A stretch of 64,000 bases of DNA, taken from assembly GCA_934130935.1 (NCBI GenBank), contig CAKOYQ010000003.1:62001-126000 (forward strand). Reading direction: 5' to 3'. Positions 1 through 8,378 of this stretch are shown here, in pieces. Position numbers and translations under genes: made by a program. Each line of letters begins with the position of its first letter. Position 1 is the stretch's first letter. The notes beneath the pieces are model-generated. The model worked only from the letters and a program-made list of their open reading frames with translations. It was not told where the DNA came from and did not search any database. The DNA is from an uncultured Clostridia bacterium (GTDB lineage Bacteria > Bacillota > Clostridia > TANB77 > CAG-508).

Positions 1-1484
1 AAGAAAAATTGTATTTATTATATTCATCATCAGATATGCAAGGAAAAGCACTAAGACCATCAATGCTAATAAATAAAATAAAGAAAATTTATCCTATGAT
101 TGAAGAACAAAGTGATATAATAAGTAGCAGAGATGAAGTATTAAATAAAAAAACAACATATGAAGAGTTAATAAACAACATAAGTAAATTAAAAGAACAA
201 GAAGATATAGATAAAATCTGGTATTATATATTTAATTATTATAAAAAAGATATTGAATGGAATGAAAAATTAACACAAAGTCTAAAAGGGCTAAACTATA
301 CAAATATACCAGAAAAAATAGAAAAAGAGAATATAGATAAATTATATGGAAATACTTTAGTAACAAGTATATCAAAATTAGAAAGATATAGAAGTTGCCC
401 ATTTTCATATTATTTACAATACGGATTAAAAATAAAGCCACAAGAAGAATTAAAAATTCAAACTTTAAATACAGGTACATTTATACATGAAGTAATAGAT
501 GAATTTTTTGGAACTGTTAAAGAAAGTGGAAAACAATTAGAAGAAATTACAGAAGAGGAATTATCTGAAATAATCAATAAAATAGTAGATGAAAAGTTAG
601 GACAAAATAAGAATTATATATTTACATCAACTGCAAAATATAGAGCATTAGTTATACGATTAAAAAAGATAATAAAAAAAGCTTTAAAATATATTATAGA
701 AACAATAGTACAAAGTAGATTTGATGTATTAGGAACTGAATTAGAATTTGGAGAAAAAGGAAAATATAAACCAATAAGATTAACATTAGAAGATGGGAAG
801 AAAATAGAAATAATAGGAAAAATAGATAGAATAGATACAGCACAAGGGGAAGATGGAAAATATTTAAGAATAATAGACTATAAATCATCGGCAAAAAATA
901 TCGACTTAAATGAAGTCTATGCAGGTCTGCAAATTCAGTTATTAACATATTTAGATGCAGCATGTAAAGAAGAGGACTTAATGCCTGCTGGAATATTATA
1001 TTTTAGCATGTTAGAACAAATGATAAAAGCAGACAAAAGAATGGAACAAGAAGAAATAGAAGAAAAAATACGAGCAAACTTTAAAATGAAAGGACTTATT
1101 TTAGCAGATGTAAAAGTAGTAAAATTACATGATAAAAATTTAGAAAAAGGTGCATCTGCACTTGTACCAGCATATATTGACAAAGAAGGAAATTTGAGTG
1201 AAAAGAAAACAAGTGGTGTAACAGCAGAGCAATTTGAAATTTTGCAAAAATATATGTACACAGTATTGAAACAAATATCTAAAGAAATTCTTGGTGGAAG
1301 TATAGATTTAAAACCATATTATAAAGATAAAAAGACACCATGCAAGTATTGTGATTATAAAAGTGTTTGTGGCTTCAATATGGGTGGTTGTGAAAATAAA
1401 TATAATTACATTGATAAAAAGAGCAAAGATGAGATTTTACAAAAAATTGCCACAGGGAATATCTATGAAGGGGAAAGAAATTGA
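1..1484 (+). CDS. addB: AddB, ATP-dependent helicase/nuclease subunit B (C-terminal part, 5' end outside window)
   Basis: C-terminal ~490 residues of the AddB subunit of the AddAB (RecBCD-type) double-strand-break repair nuclease. The open frame runs in from the window edge. It begins inside the conserved stretch LYLLYSSSD...GKALRPS, so the helicase-like N-terminal half is missing only because of the window boundary. Visible are RSCPFSYYLQYGLK, the RecB-type nuclease core with GKIDRID and IDYKSS (catalytic D and K), and the C-terminal CKYCDYKSVC. The spacing C-x2-C-x5-C plus the upstream Cys in RSCPF matches the AddB iron-sulfur cluster ligands. addA is not in the window and may lie elsewhere. 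pgeF follows after 16 nt, so the two are probably co-transcribed. Confidence 0.93.
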   Translation, partial: EKLYLLYSSSDMQGKALRPSMLINKIKKIYPMIEEQSDIISSRDEVLNKKTTYEELINNISKLKEQEDIDKIWYYIFNYYKKDIEWNEKLTQSLKGLNYTNIPEKIEKENIDKLYGNTLVTSISKLERYRSCPFSYYLQYGLKIKPQEELKIQTLNTGTFIHEVIDEFFGTVKESGKQLEEITEEELSEIINKIVDEKLGQNKNYIFTSTAKYRALVIRLKKIIKKALKYIIETIVQSRFDVLGTELEFGEKGKYKPIRLTLEDGKKIEIIGKIDRIDTAQGEDGKYLRIIDYKSSAKNIDLNEVYAGLQIQLLTYLDAACKEEDLMPAGILYFSMLEQMIKADKRMEQEEIEEKIRANFKMKGLILADVKVVKLHDKNLEKGASALVPAYIDKEGNLSEKKTSGVTAEQFEILQKYMYTVLKQISKEILGGSIDLKPYYKDKKTPCKYCDYKSVCGFNMGGCENKYNYIDKKSKDEILQKIATGNIYEGERN

Positions 1485-1500
1485 AAGGATGATATAAAAA

Positions 1501-2352
1501 TTGAAAGATTTATCAAATGAAAATGTAGTTCATATAAAAAAAGATGGAATAGAATATTTGCAATTTAAAAAATTGCTAGAATATAGTGACATAATAAATC
1601 ATGCTTATGCAATAGGACTAGATAGAAATTATAGAACAGCAAGAGCAAAAGATGCTCAAAGACTATCAACAGAAGAATATAATAAAGCTATAAAAGATTA
1701 TAAGGATTTATCAGATTCAATCGGAATAAATTATATAAATATAGCTAAACCAAATCAAGCACATACAAAAAATATAAAAAAAGTTGATACAAAAATAAAT
1801 GTGGATGAGCCAGATTTTAATTTAAGTGAATATGATGAGCTTGACGGATTGATGACAAATAGTAGGAATATTGCTTTAGCTACAACAAATGCTGATTGTA
1901 TTTTAATGTTATTTTTTGACCCTGTAAAAAGAGTAATAGCAAATGTTCATTCTGGTTGGAAAGGTACATTGCAGAGAATTTCAATAGAAGCTGTTAAGAA
2001 AATGGAAAAAGAATATAATTGTAATCCTAAAGATATAATTTGTTGTATTTGTCCAAGTATAAGAAAATGTCATTTTAAAGTTCATAAAGATGTACAAGAG
2101 CCATATTACAATGAGTTTAAAGACTTAGATAATATTGATGAATTAATAGTATCAATACAAGGAGAAGATAGATGGTCTATTGATACAGTTGAAATAAACA
2201 GAATGATTTTGAGAAAAGAAGGATTAAAAAATGAAAATATAATAGATTGTGGAATTTGCAGTGTTTGTAATTCAGATCAAATTCATTCTTTTAGAGTTGA
2301 AAAAGAAGGTTATGGTTTAGGAACAGCTGTAATTGAATTGAGAGAGGTGTAA
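1501..2352 (+). CDS. pgeF: Laccase-domain protein, PgeF/YfiH/YlmD family
   Basis: Member of the Cu-oxidase_4 / multicopper polyphenol oxidoreductase family. Characterised members act on purine nucleosides or correct peptidoglycan precursors; which applies here cannot be told from sequence. The core family blocks are present: TTNADCILMLFFDP, then VIANVHSGWKG (metal-binding His), CICPSIRKCHFKV, and a C-terminal CNSDQIHSFR (His). Length is 283 residues, slightly above the usual ~240-270. The chosen start is TTG at 1501, preceded by GAAAGGATG; no ATG is better placed. The gene sits between addB and the LD-carboxypeptidase with 16 nt and 1 nt gaps, so the three form one operon. Confidence 0.88.
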   Translation: MKDLSNENVVHIKKDGIEYLQFKKLLEYSDIINHAYAIGLDRNYRTARAKDAQRLSTEEYNKAIKDYKDLSDSIGINYINIAKPNQAHTKNIKKVDTKINVDEPDFNLSEYDELDGLMTNSRNIALATTNADCILMLFFDPVKRVIANVHSGWKGTLQRISIEAVKKMEKEYNCNPKDIICCICPSIRKCHFKVHKDVQEPYYNEFKDLDNIDELIVSIQGEDRWSIDTVEINRMILRKEGLKNENIIDCGICSVCNSDQIHSFRVEKEGYGLGTAVIELREV

Positions 2353-2353
2353 A

Positions 2354-3274
2354 ATGATAATACCAGAAAAATTAAGAATAGGAGATATGATAGGAGTTGT
2401 AGCACCATCTAATCCAATAATAAATGAAAATATAGAAGAAATAGAAAGAGCAAAAGAAATTATAGAAAAATTAGGCTTTAAAGTTAAATTTTCAAAAAAC
2501 TTATTTTCGAACAAAAATGGATATAGTGCATCAGCAAAAGAAAAGGCTGAAGATATTAATGAAATATTTAAAAATAAAGATGTAAAAATGATATGGTGTG
2601 CTAAAGGTGGAGAAAATAGTAATTCAACATTTGATTATTTAGATTTTGAAGTGATAAAACAAAATCCTAAAATAATATGTGGATATAGTGATATTACTTC
2701 ACTTACAAATATGATAACAGAGAAAACAGACTTAGTGACTTTTAGTGGAACAAATTTTAAAACAATAGCTACAGATGAAACTAATTATAGTTTAAAAGAA
2801 ATTTTGAAAAGATTTATAGATGGTAGTCTGGAATTTGGAAAAAATGAATTTGGATACAAAACAATACAAGAAGGTTTTGCGGAAGGAAAATTAATTGGAG
2901 GAAATTTAAGTTTAACAAGAGCAATGGTAGCTGGAAAATATAATATAGATTTTACTGATAAAATATTATTTTTAGAAGAATTAGGATTTGAAACAGGACC
3001 TGCATTAGTAAGTAATTATTTATATTATATGAAACAAAATGGAGTGTTTAATAAAGTTAAAGGAATATGGATTGGAAATTATACACATGAAAGCGGAATA
3101 ACTTTAGAACAGATTTTATTAGATACATTAGAAAATGAGTTTAAAGGTCCAATTATAAAATCAGAGAACTTTGGACATATAGAACAAAAGACTGTTATAC
3201 CAATAGGCGTTATGGCAAAAATTGATACAAGTGAAAATACAAAAATAAAATTGTTAGAAAATTGTGTGAAATAG
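2354..3274 (+). CDS. S66-family LD-carboxypeptidase (LdcA/MccF-like)
   Basis: 306-residue serine peptidase of family S66, which cleaves L,D-bonds in recycled muropeptides (LdcA) or inactivates microcin C-type compounds (MccF). The two groups cannot be separated here by eye. The triad is visible: nucleophile S112 in CGYSDIT, E208 in FLEELG and H275 in NFGH. The N-terminus LRIGDMIGVVAPSNPI is typical. The ATG at 2354 lies 1 nt after the pgeF stop, with GAGAGGTG as ribosome site inside the pgeF end, so translation is probably coupled. Immediately downstream lies the first copy of the long palindromic element. Confidence 0.88.
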   Translation: MIIPEKLRIGDMIGVVAPSNPIINENIEEIERAKEIIEKLGFKVKFSKNLFSNKNGYSASAKEKAEDINEIFKNKDVKMIWCAKGGENSNSTFDYLDFEVIKQNPKIICGYSDITSLTNMITEKTDLVTFSGTNFKTIATDETNYSLKEILKRFIDGSLEFGKNEFGYKTIQEGFAEGKLIGGNLSLTRAMVAGKYNIDFTDKILFLEELGFETGPALVSNYLYYMKQNGVFNKVKGIWIGNYTHESGITLEQILLDTLENEFKGPIIKSENFGHIEQKTVIPIGVMAKIDTSENTKIKLLENCVK

Positions 3275-3529
3275 GTTACAGGTTAATGGTTTTGATTAAC
3301 TTTTTTATAAGAAAGACTTAAAATATAAGCTTTTCATTACAGTCCTCGGTTTATTACGAAATTTAAGAAATTCTAATTCATTTTATGGCACCCTTCCACT
3401 CTCGTGAACTCTTTCCATAAAATTACATAGAATTTCTAAAATTTCTCCATGCACATTCGTCACTTTATTCAAAGCTTATATTTTAAGTCTTTCTTTATAT
3501 TAATTTTAAATAAACCATTAATTTGTAAC
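3275..3529. repeat. Long near-palindromic intergenic element, copy 1
   Basis: A 255-nt nested inverted repeat. Outer arms are GTTACAggTTAATGGTTT and AAACCATTAATttGTAAC. The next arms are AGACTTAAAATATAAGCTT and AAGCTTATATTTTAAGTCT. Inner arms GAAATTTaAGAAATTCTA and TAGAATTTCTaAAATTTC lead to TTTTATGG/CCATAAAA around a 26-nt apical loop (3390-3415). Copies 2 and 3 lie at 7494-7746 and 21237-21447. It has no long open frame and no terminal U-tract. It could be a structured RNA, a transcript-end structure or a MITE-like element. Confidence 0.85.
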
Positions 3530-3557
3530 GAAATAGCAAAAAAGTTTCATAAAAGGC

Positions 3558-3585
3558 TTGATTTTTCGGAAAAATATGGTATAAT
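3558..3585 (+). promoter_or_regulatory. rpsB promoter
   Basis: TTGATT (3558-3563) and TATAAT (3580-3585) separated by 16 nt. The -10 is followed by AATTAGCGTA, the same downstream sequence as at the rpsU promoter. It lies 120 nt upstream of rpsB. Confidence 0.75.
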
Positions 3586-3619
3586 AATTAGCGTAAAAAA
3601 CACATAGAGAGGAGTTTAT

Positions 3620-3658
3620 ATGGAAGTGCCTTGAAAATCTAATACAATCAAGGTCCAT
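3620..3658 (+). promoter_or_regulatory. rpsB leader stem-loop
   Basis: In the rpsB untranslated leader, ATGGA(agtg)CCTTGA pairs with TCAAGGTCCAT, giving an 11-bp stem with a 4-nt bulge and a 13-nt loop. By analogy with other ribosomal protein leaders it may be an S2-responsive site. That role is inference only. Confidence 0.5.
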
Positions 3659-3707
3659 GTAAATGATGAAACTTTATGGAAGTTATAACAAAAAGGGAGG
3701 AATAAAA

Positions 3708-4499
3708 ATGGCAGTAGTTGCAATGAAACAATTACTAGAAGCTGGTGTTCACTTTGGACATCAAACAAGAAGATGGGACCCAAGAATGGCTGAATACATA
3801 TTTCAAGCTAGAAACGGAATCCATATAATTGATTTACAAAAAGCTTCAAAGAAAATTGATGAAGCATATGAATTCATCAAAGAACAAGTAGAAGAAGGAA
3901 AAACAGTTCTATTTGTAGGAACAAAAAAACAAGCTCAAGAATGCATGAAAGATGCAGCAATTAAGAGTGGAATGTACTATGTTGATCAAAGATGGTTAGG
4001 AGGAATGCTAACAAACTTTGACACAATTCAAAAAAGAATTAAAAGATTAAAAGACTTAGAAACAATGGAACAAGATGGAACATTTGAAATATTACCTAAA
4101 AAAGAAGTAATATTACTAAAAAAAGAAATGGAAAAACTAGAAAAAAACCTTGGTGGAATTAAGGAAATGGATAAATTACCAGGAGTTATATTCTTAGTAG
4201 ATCCTAAAAAAGAAAGAATAGCAATATTAGAAGCTAAGAAATTAAATATACCTGTAGTAGGAATTGTAGACACAAATTGTAACCCAGAAGACTTAGATTA
4301 TCCAATTCCAGGAAATGATGATGCTATAAGAGCTGTTAAATTAATAGCAGATGTTATGGCAAATGCAGTAATTGAAGGAAAACAAGGTGAAAGCTTTGAA
4401 CCAGCTACAGAAGAACAAGATGTTTCAGAAGAAGCAGAAACAATGGAACAAGTTGTTAGCAAAAATGAAGAACAAGCTGAAGAGAAAGTAGAAGAATAA
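3708..4499 (+). CDS. rpsB: 30S ribosomal protein S2
   Basis: Ribosomal protein S2 of the 30S head region. The family core is clear: LLEAGVHFGHQTRRWDP, NGIHIIDLQKA, VLFVGTKKQAQ, QRWLGGMLTNF and GVIFLVDPKKERIA followed by NIPVVGIVDTN. The start chosen is ATG 3708, directly after AAAGGGAGGAATAAAA, and it gives 263 residues. An in-frame ATG at 3663 has no ribosome site and would add residues foreign to the family. The C-terminus carries a Glu-rich extension (~40 residues) beyond the folded domain. It pairs with tsf downstream in the standard Firmicutes order, with an attenuator-like terminator between them. Confidence 0.97.
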   Translation: MAVVAMKQLLEAGVHFGHQTRRWDPRMAEYIFQARNGIHIIDLQKASKKIDEAYEFIKEQVEEGKTVLFVGTKKQAQECMKDAAIKSGMYYVDQRWLGGMLTNFDTIQKRIKRLKDLETMEQDGTFEILPKKEVILLKKEMEKLEKNLGGIKEMDKLPGVIFLVDPKKERIAILEAKKLNIPVVGIVDTNCNPEDLDYPIPGNDDAIRAVKLIADVMANAVIEGKQGESFEPATEEQDVSEEAETMEQVVSKNEEQAEEKVEE

Positions 4500-4511
4500 T
4501 AAAATGTTAAT

Positions 4512-4550
4512 AAAAGAGTGGGGCTCTACTGCTCTACTCTATTTTTTATA
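4512..4550 (+). terminator. Terminator/attenuator between rpsB and tsf
   Basis: AGAGTGGGGC pairs with GCTCTACTCT (two G-U pairs) around a short loop and is followed by ATTTTTT. It would reduce tsf transcription relative to rpsB unless read through. Confidence 0.75.
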
Positions 4551-4598
4551 AAAAGAGGATAAAAATATCTTCTTAAAACTAAAAGGAGGAATGTATAG

Positions 4599-5474
4599 AT
4601 GGTTACAGCAGCATTGGTTAAAGAATTAAGAGAAAAAACAGGTGCAGGAATGATGGACTGCAAAAAAGTATTAACAGAAACAAATGGAGATTTAGAAAAA
4701 GCATCAGAACTTTTACGTGAAAGAGGAATAGCAAAAGCAGCTAAAAAATCAGGAAGAGTAGCAGCAGAAGGAATGGTTGAAGCATATATTTCAGAAGATG
4801 GAAAAATAGGAGCAATAGTTGAAGTAAATTCAGAAACTGACTTTGTTGCTAAAAATGACGAATTCAAAACATTTGTAATGAATGTTGCAGAACAAGTTGT
4901 AAAAAATAATCCAGCAACAGTAGAAGATTTACTAGCAGAGCCATCATTATTTGTAGAAGGAAAAACAGTTAATGAAGTTTTAATAGACAAAATAGCAACA
5001 ATCGGTGAAAATATGACAATAAGAAGATTTGCAAGATTTGAAACAACAGAAGGACTAATAGAAAAATATATTCATGGAGATGGTAAAATAGCAGTTTTAG
5101 TTAATATGAACAATGGAAATAAAGAGTTAGCTAAAGATGTTTGTATGCAAATAGCAGCAGCAAGACCTGAATTCGTAAATAGAGAACAAGTACCTGCTGA
5201 AAGATTAGAAAAAGAAAAAGAAATTTTAAAAGCACAAACAATGAATGAAGGTAAACCAGAAGCAATAGCTGAAAAAATAGTTATGGGTAGAATTAATAAA
5301 TTCTATGAAGAAATCTGCTTAGTTGATCAAGAATTTGTTAAAGATCCAAGTATGAAGGTTTCTCAAATATTAAAAGATGCCTCAGTTGTAGAATTCGCAA
5401 GATTTGAAAAAGGCGAAGGAATCGAGAAAAAAGAAGAAAACTTCGCAGAGGAAGTTATGAAACAATTAAAATAA
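4599..5474 (+). CDS. tsf: Translation elongation factor Ts
   Basis: EF-Ts, the guanine nucleotide exchange factor that regenerates EF-Tu-GTP. The N-terminal UBA-like domain (LVKELREKTGAGMMDCKK) and the dimerisation-domain signature VEVNSETDFVAKN are visible. The C-terminal part ends in the usual EVMKQLK. Length is 291 residues, normal for the family. The start ATG 4599 follows AAAAGGAGGAATGTATAG. It lies 99 nt after rpsB with a hairpin in between. Confidence 0.97.
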   Translation: MVTAALVKELREKTGAGMMDCKKVLTETNGDLEKASELLRERGIAKAAKKSGRVAAEGMVEAYISEDGKIGAIVEVNSETDFVAKNDEFKTFVMNVAEQVVKNNPATVEDLLAEPSLFVEGKTVNEVLIDKIATIGENMTIRRFARFETTEGLIEKYIHGDGKIAVLVNMNNGNKELAKDVCMQIAAARPEFVNREQVPAERLEKEKEILKAQTMNEGKPEAIAEKIVMGRINKFYEEICLVDQEFVKDPSMKVSQILKDASVVEFARFEKGEGIEKKEENFAEEVMKQLK

Positions 5475-5482
5475 AATTTATG

Positions 5483-5510
5483 GGAATTAGAATAATCTAA
5501 TTCCTTTTTA
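5483..5510 (+). terminator. tsf terminator
   Basis: GGAATTAG / CTAATTCC hairpin followed by TTTTTA just after the tsf stop codon. Confidence 0.8.
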
Positions 5511-5575
5511 TAAATATTGAAAAAAATGTTAAACTATGCTAGTATAATATTGTATAAAGATAATAGAGGTGAAAT

Positions 5576-6331
5576 ATGAAACTAATATCATGGAATGTGA
5601 ATGGAATTAGAGCTTGCCTAACGAAAGGCTTTTCTGACTTCTTTAATCAAATAAATGCAGATATATTTTGTATACAAGAAACAAAATGCCAACCAGAACA
5701 AGTTGAATTAGAATTTAAAGGATATAAAAGCTATTGGAATAGTGCAGAACGAAAAGGTTATTCTGGAACAGCAATATTTACTAAAAAGGAGCCATTAAAA
5801 GCAACATATGGAATAGGAATAGAAGAGCATGACAAAGAAGGAAGAGTAATAACATTAGAATATGAAGAGTTTTATATTGTAACAATATATACTCCAAATG
5901 TCAAAAGAGAACTAGAAAGATTAGAGTATAGAATGATATGGGAAGATGAAATACGAAAGTATTTATTAAAATTAAATGAAACAAAGCCAGTAATAATATG
6001 TGGTGACTTAAATGTGGCACATGAAGAAATTGATTTAAAAAATCCAAAAACAAATAGAGGAAATGCAGGATTTACAGATGAAGAAAGAAGCAAAATGACT
6101 GAATTATTGCAAGCAGGTTTTACAGATAGTTTTAGATATTTATATCCAGAAAAAACAGAAGAGTATAGTTGGTGGTCTTATATGGGACGAGCTAGAGAAA
6201 AAAATGTTGGATGGAGAATTGATTATTTTATAACATCTAAAGATATTGAAAAAAATATTAAACAAGCTACAATATATTCAGAAATATTTGGAAGTGATCA
6301 TTGTCCTGTTGGACTAGAAATTGAAATTTAG
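5576..6331 (+). CDS. xth: Exodeoxyribonuclease III / AP endonuclease (ExoA-type)
   Basis: 251-residue endonuclease/exonuclease/phosphatase-fold enzyme of base-excision repair, which nicks DNA at abasic sites and has 3'-5' exonuclease activity. Family motifs in order: MKLISWNVNGIRA, FCIQETK (metal-binding Glu), GDLNVAHEEIDL (catalytic D and N), NRGNAGFTDEER, WRIDYF and the C-terminal SDHCPVGLEI with the catalytic Asp-His. Full length for the family. Start ATG 5576 follows AATAGAGGTGAAAT. The next gene starts 23 nt later, so they may be co-transcribed. Confidence 0.95.
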   Translation: MKLISWNVNGIRACLTKGFSDFFNQINADIFCIQETKCQPEQVELEFKGYKSYWNSAERKGYSGTAIFTKKEPLKATYGIGIEEHDKEGRVITLEYEEFYIVTIYTPNVKRELERLEYRMIWEDEIRKYLLKLNETKPVIICGDLNVAHEEIDLKNPKTNRGNAGFTDEERSKMTELLQAGFTDSFRYLYPEKTEEYSWWSYMGRAREKNVGWRIDYFITSKDIEKNIKQATIYSEIFGSDHCPVGLEIEI

Positions 6332-6354
6332 GAAACATTAAGGAGGAAAATAAT

Positions 6355-7491
6355 GTGGATGAAGTGAAAAAAAAATTCTCGAAATGGATGTACTATTTTT
6401 TATTAGCAGTAGCAATAATTATTGTATACAAATTTTTTGATAATTTTACAGCAATAGGAGAAACGATAGGAAATTTTTTTGGAGTAATAAAACCCTTTTT
6501 TGCAGGAGCATTATTAGCATATTTGCTATATATACCTGCTTCAAGAATTGAAAAAAAACTTACAAAATCAAAAAGAAAATTTTTAAAACATAAGTCAAGG
6601 GGATTAAGTGTATTAATTACATATATATTAGCTATACTTGTTATAATTTTGTTAGTTAATGTAATATTGCCAGTTGTATTAGAAAGTGTAATGGAATTAG
6701 TAAACAATTTTCAATGGTATTGGAATACAGCTATAGAAAAATTAAATGCACTACCAGAAGATTCAATACTAAAAAGTCAGCAAGCAGAAGATGTAATAAA
6801 AAATGTTGGAGAGGCAATTCAAAATATAGACTTAAAACAATATATAAATACTGAAAAGATAACAGGATATGTAAAAAGTGCATTAGGTGTTGCAAGTGGG
6901 ATATTTAATATATTTGTATCAATAGTTGTATCAGTGTATATATTACTACAGAGAAATCAAATTATTAATTTTTTCGAAAAGTTAACAATGGCTATATTTG
7001 ACAAAAAGACATGTGATAAAATCGAAAAATATATAGATAGTACAAACAAGATATTTTTTAAATTTATAAGTAGTCAATTAATTGATGCAATTATAGTTGG
7101 AATTTTAGTAACAATCGCTATGAGCATAATTGGAGTTAAATATTCGGTGTTATTAGGCTTTATGATTGGATTATTTAATATAATACCATATTTTGGAGCA
7201 ATAATAGCTGTTGCGATAAGCATACTAATAACAGTTATAACAGGGGGGATATCTAAAGCACTTATTATGGCGATTGTAGTAATAATATTACAACAAATTG
7301 ATTCGAATATAATAAATCCTAAAATAATAGGTAACTCTTTGGAAATAAGCCCATTACTTGTAATTTTTGCAGTAACAGTAGGAGGAGCATATTTTGGTGT
7401 ACTAGGAATGTTTTTGGCAGTACCAGTTGTAGCAGTATTAAAAATTGTTGTAAATGATTGGATAGAGTTTAAAAGCAAAGTTACTAAATAA
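6355..7491 (+). CDS. AI-2E family (PerM/YhhT-type) membrane protein
   Basis: 378-residue integral membrane protein of the AI-2E exporter superfamily (PF01594). Several hydrophobic segments are visible: one near residues 10-30, a pair around 35-60 and 80-105, one near 175-195, and a dense block from about 235 to 365. The late segments carry the family-typical GLFNIIPYFGA and IIPN-like NIINPKIIGNSLEISPL. Family members have been linked to autoinducer-2, sodium/proton or sporulation roles, and the substrate here cannot be assigned. The start is GTG 6355 behind AAGGAGGAAAATAAT. It is followed within 3 nt by the second long palindromic element. Confidence 0.88.
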   Translation: MDEVKKKFSKWMYYFLLAVAIIIVYKFFDNFTAIGETIGNFFGVIKPFFAGALLAYLLYIPASRIEKKLTKSKRKFLKHKSRGLSVLITYILAILVIILLVNVILPVVLESVMELVNNFQWYWNTAIEKLNALPEDSILKSQQAEDVIKNVGEAIQNIDLKQYINTEKITGYVKSALGVASGIFNIFVSIVVSVYILLQRNQIINFFEKLTMAIFDKKTCDKIEKYIDSTNKIFFKFISSQLIDAIIVGILVTIAMSIIGVKYSVLLGFMIGLFNIIPYFGAIIAVAISILITVITGGISKALIMAIVVIILQQIDSNIINPKIIGNSLEISPLLVIFAVTVGGAYFGVLGMFLAVPVVAVLKIVVNDWIEFKSKVTK

Positions 7492-7493
7492 AA

Positions 7494-7746
7494 GCTACAG
7501 GATAATGATTTAGATATGCTTTTATAAGAGAGACTTAAAATATAAGCTTTTCATTACATTCCTCGGTTTATTACGAAATTTAAGAAATTCTAACTTGTTT
7601 TATGGCACCCTTCCACTCTCGTGAACTCTTTCCATAAATCTACGTAGAATTTCTAAAATTTCTCCATGCACATTCGTCATTTCACTCAAAGCTTATATTT
7701 TAAGTCTTTCTTTATATTAGTGTAAAATAAACCATTATCTTATAAC
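7494..7746. repeat. Long near-palindromic intergenic element, copy 2
   Basis: A 253-nt copy of the element at 3275-3529. Outer arms are GcTACAGGATAATG and CATTATCTTATAAC; relative to copy 1 one pair has changed T-A to A-T on both arms. The AGACTTAAAATATAAGCTT / AAGCTTATATTTTAAGTCT arms are identical to copy 1, and the apical loop is the same 26 nt. It directly follows the AI-2E gene stop. Confidence 0.85.
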
Positions 7747-7774
7747 AAATAAAAAGAAATGACATTAAAAAGTA

Positions 7775-7803
7775 TTGAAAAAGAAATAAAAAAATGTTAA
7801 TAT
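7775..7803 (+). promoter_or_regulatory. Promoter for structured leader / small unknown gene
   Basis: TTGAAA (7775-7780), 17-nt spacer, TAATAT (7798-7803). Predicted transcription start near 7810, at the foot of the first hairpin of the leader. Confidence 0.65.
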
Positions 7804-7805
7804 AT

Positions 7806-8040
7806 TCTCATGCTAAAAGTGTTTGGCATGAGATTTTTTGTCTATGCAATTTCTTAGGCATAGATGCTTTAGAATAATAAATTCAAATCAAATTAATTTA
7901 GGTCGCTTTTGTCGCTAAATTACAATCAAGAAAAAATAAGCACGAATCAGGTTGTAAGTTTTTACCGTGCTCAAGAAAAGAGGTGAAAAAGTATAAAAGT
8001 TCCTTTATAAGGTAAAATATAACTAGAAAGAGGTAAAGAA
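7806..8040 (+). promoter_or_regulatory. Structured RNA leader or small RNA (four consecutive hairpins)
   Basis: The first hairpin, TCTCATGC/GCATGAGA (7807-7834), is followed by TTTTTTG and looks like a terminator right at the predicted transcript start. Then come TCTATGC/GCATAGA (7841-7864), AATTTAG/CTAAATT (7895-7921) and AGCACG/CGTGCT (7939-7971) with an inner GTAA/TTAC. The gene at 8041 follows after about 65 nt. The layout fits an attenuator leader or an independent small RNA. I do not recognise a known riboswitch or a T-box sequence. Confidence 0.5.
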
Positions 8041-8310
8041 ATGGAAAATCAAATGATTGTAAGAATAAAAAAATATTTAGACAAACAACAACAAAAGCCT
8101 TTAAGAATACAACAAAATGGATTTTTAATAAATCAATTTTTTATGGAAAAAATGATGTATAAAATTCAAAATGATACCCTAAATTTAAGAGATGAAACTA
8201 AAGAAGTATATTTATCATTAAATTTAAATCAAGTATATCAAGTAGAAATTGGTGAAAATAAAATAATTTTGTTCTTAGACAATGATACAAAAATACAATT
8301 AAGCTTATAA
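8041..8310 (+). CDS. Small hypothetical protein (89 aa)
   Basis: Unrecognised 89-residue protein with no signal peptide, membrane segment or cysteine pattern. The first half is basic and glutamine-rich (KKYLDKQQQKP). The second half alternates hydrophobic residues in a way that suggests beta strands (EVYLSLNLNQVYQVEI, KIILFLDND). The ATG 8041 follows AGAAAGAGGTAAAGAA, a reasonable ribosome site. It is preceded by a promoter and a highly structured leader and followed by an 18-bp perfect terminator, so it appears to be a genuine monocistronic gene. Confidence 0.65.
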   Translation: MENQMIVRIKKYLDKQQQKPLRIQQNGFLINQFFMEKMMYKIQNDTLNLRDETKEVYLSLNLNQVYQVEIGENKIILFLDNDTKIQLSL

Positions 8311-8311
8311 A

Positions 8312-8352
8312 TAAAAATTAAGATTTTCTTTTTTAGAAAATCTTAATTTTTA
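8312..8352. terminator. Bidirectional terminator
   Basis: Perfect 18-bp stem, TAAAAATTAAGATTTTCT / AGAAAATCTTAATTTTTA, with a 5-nt loop. It serves the gene ending at 8310 on + and the one ending at 8379 on -. Confidence 0.85.
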
Positions 8353-8378
8353 TTAATTTTAATGTAAAATACAATGTT

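Noticed and set aside
3275..3529. Palindromic element as a simple Rho-independent terminator
   Set aside because: The stem is interrupted, very long, has a conserved large loop and no terminal U-tract.
7806..8040. T-box or known riboswitch in the leader
   Set aside because: No T-box sequence (GGGTGGNACC-like) and the downstream gene is not a synthetase or transporter; no known riboswitch core recognised.
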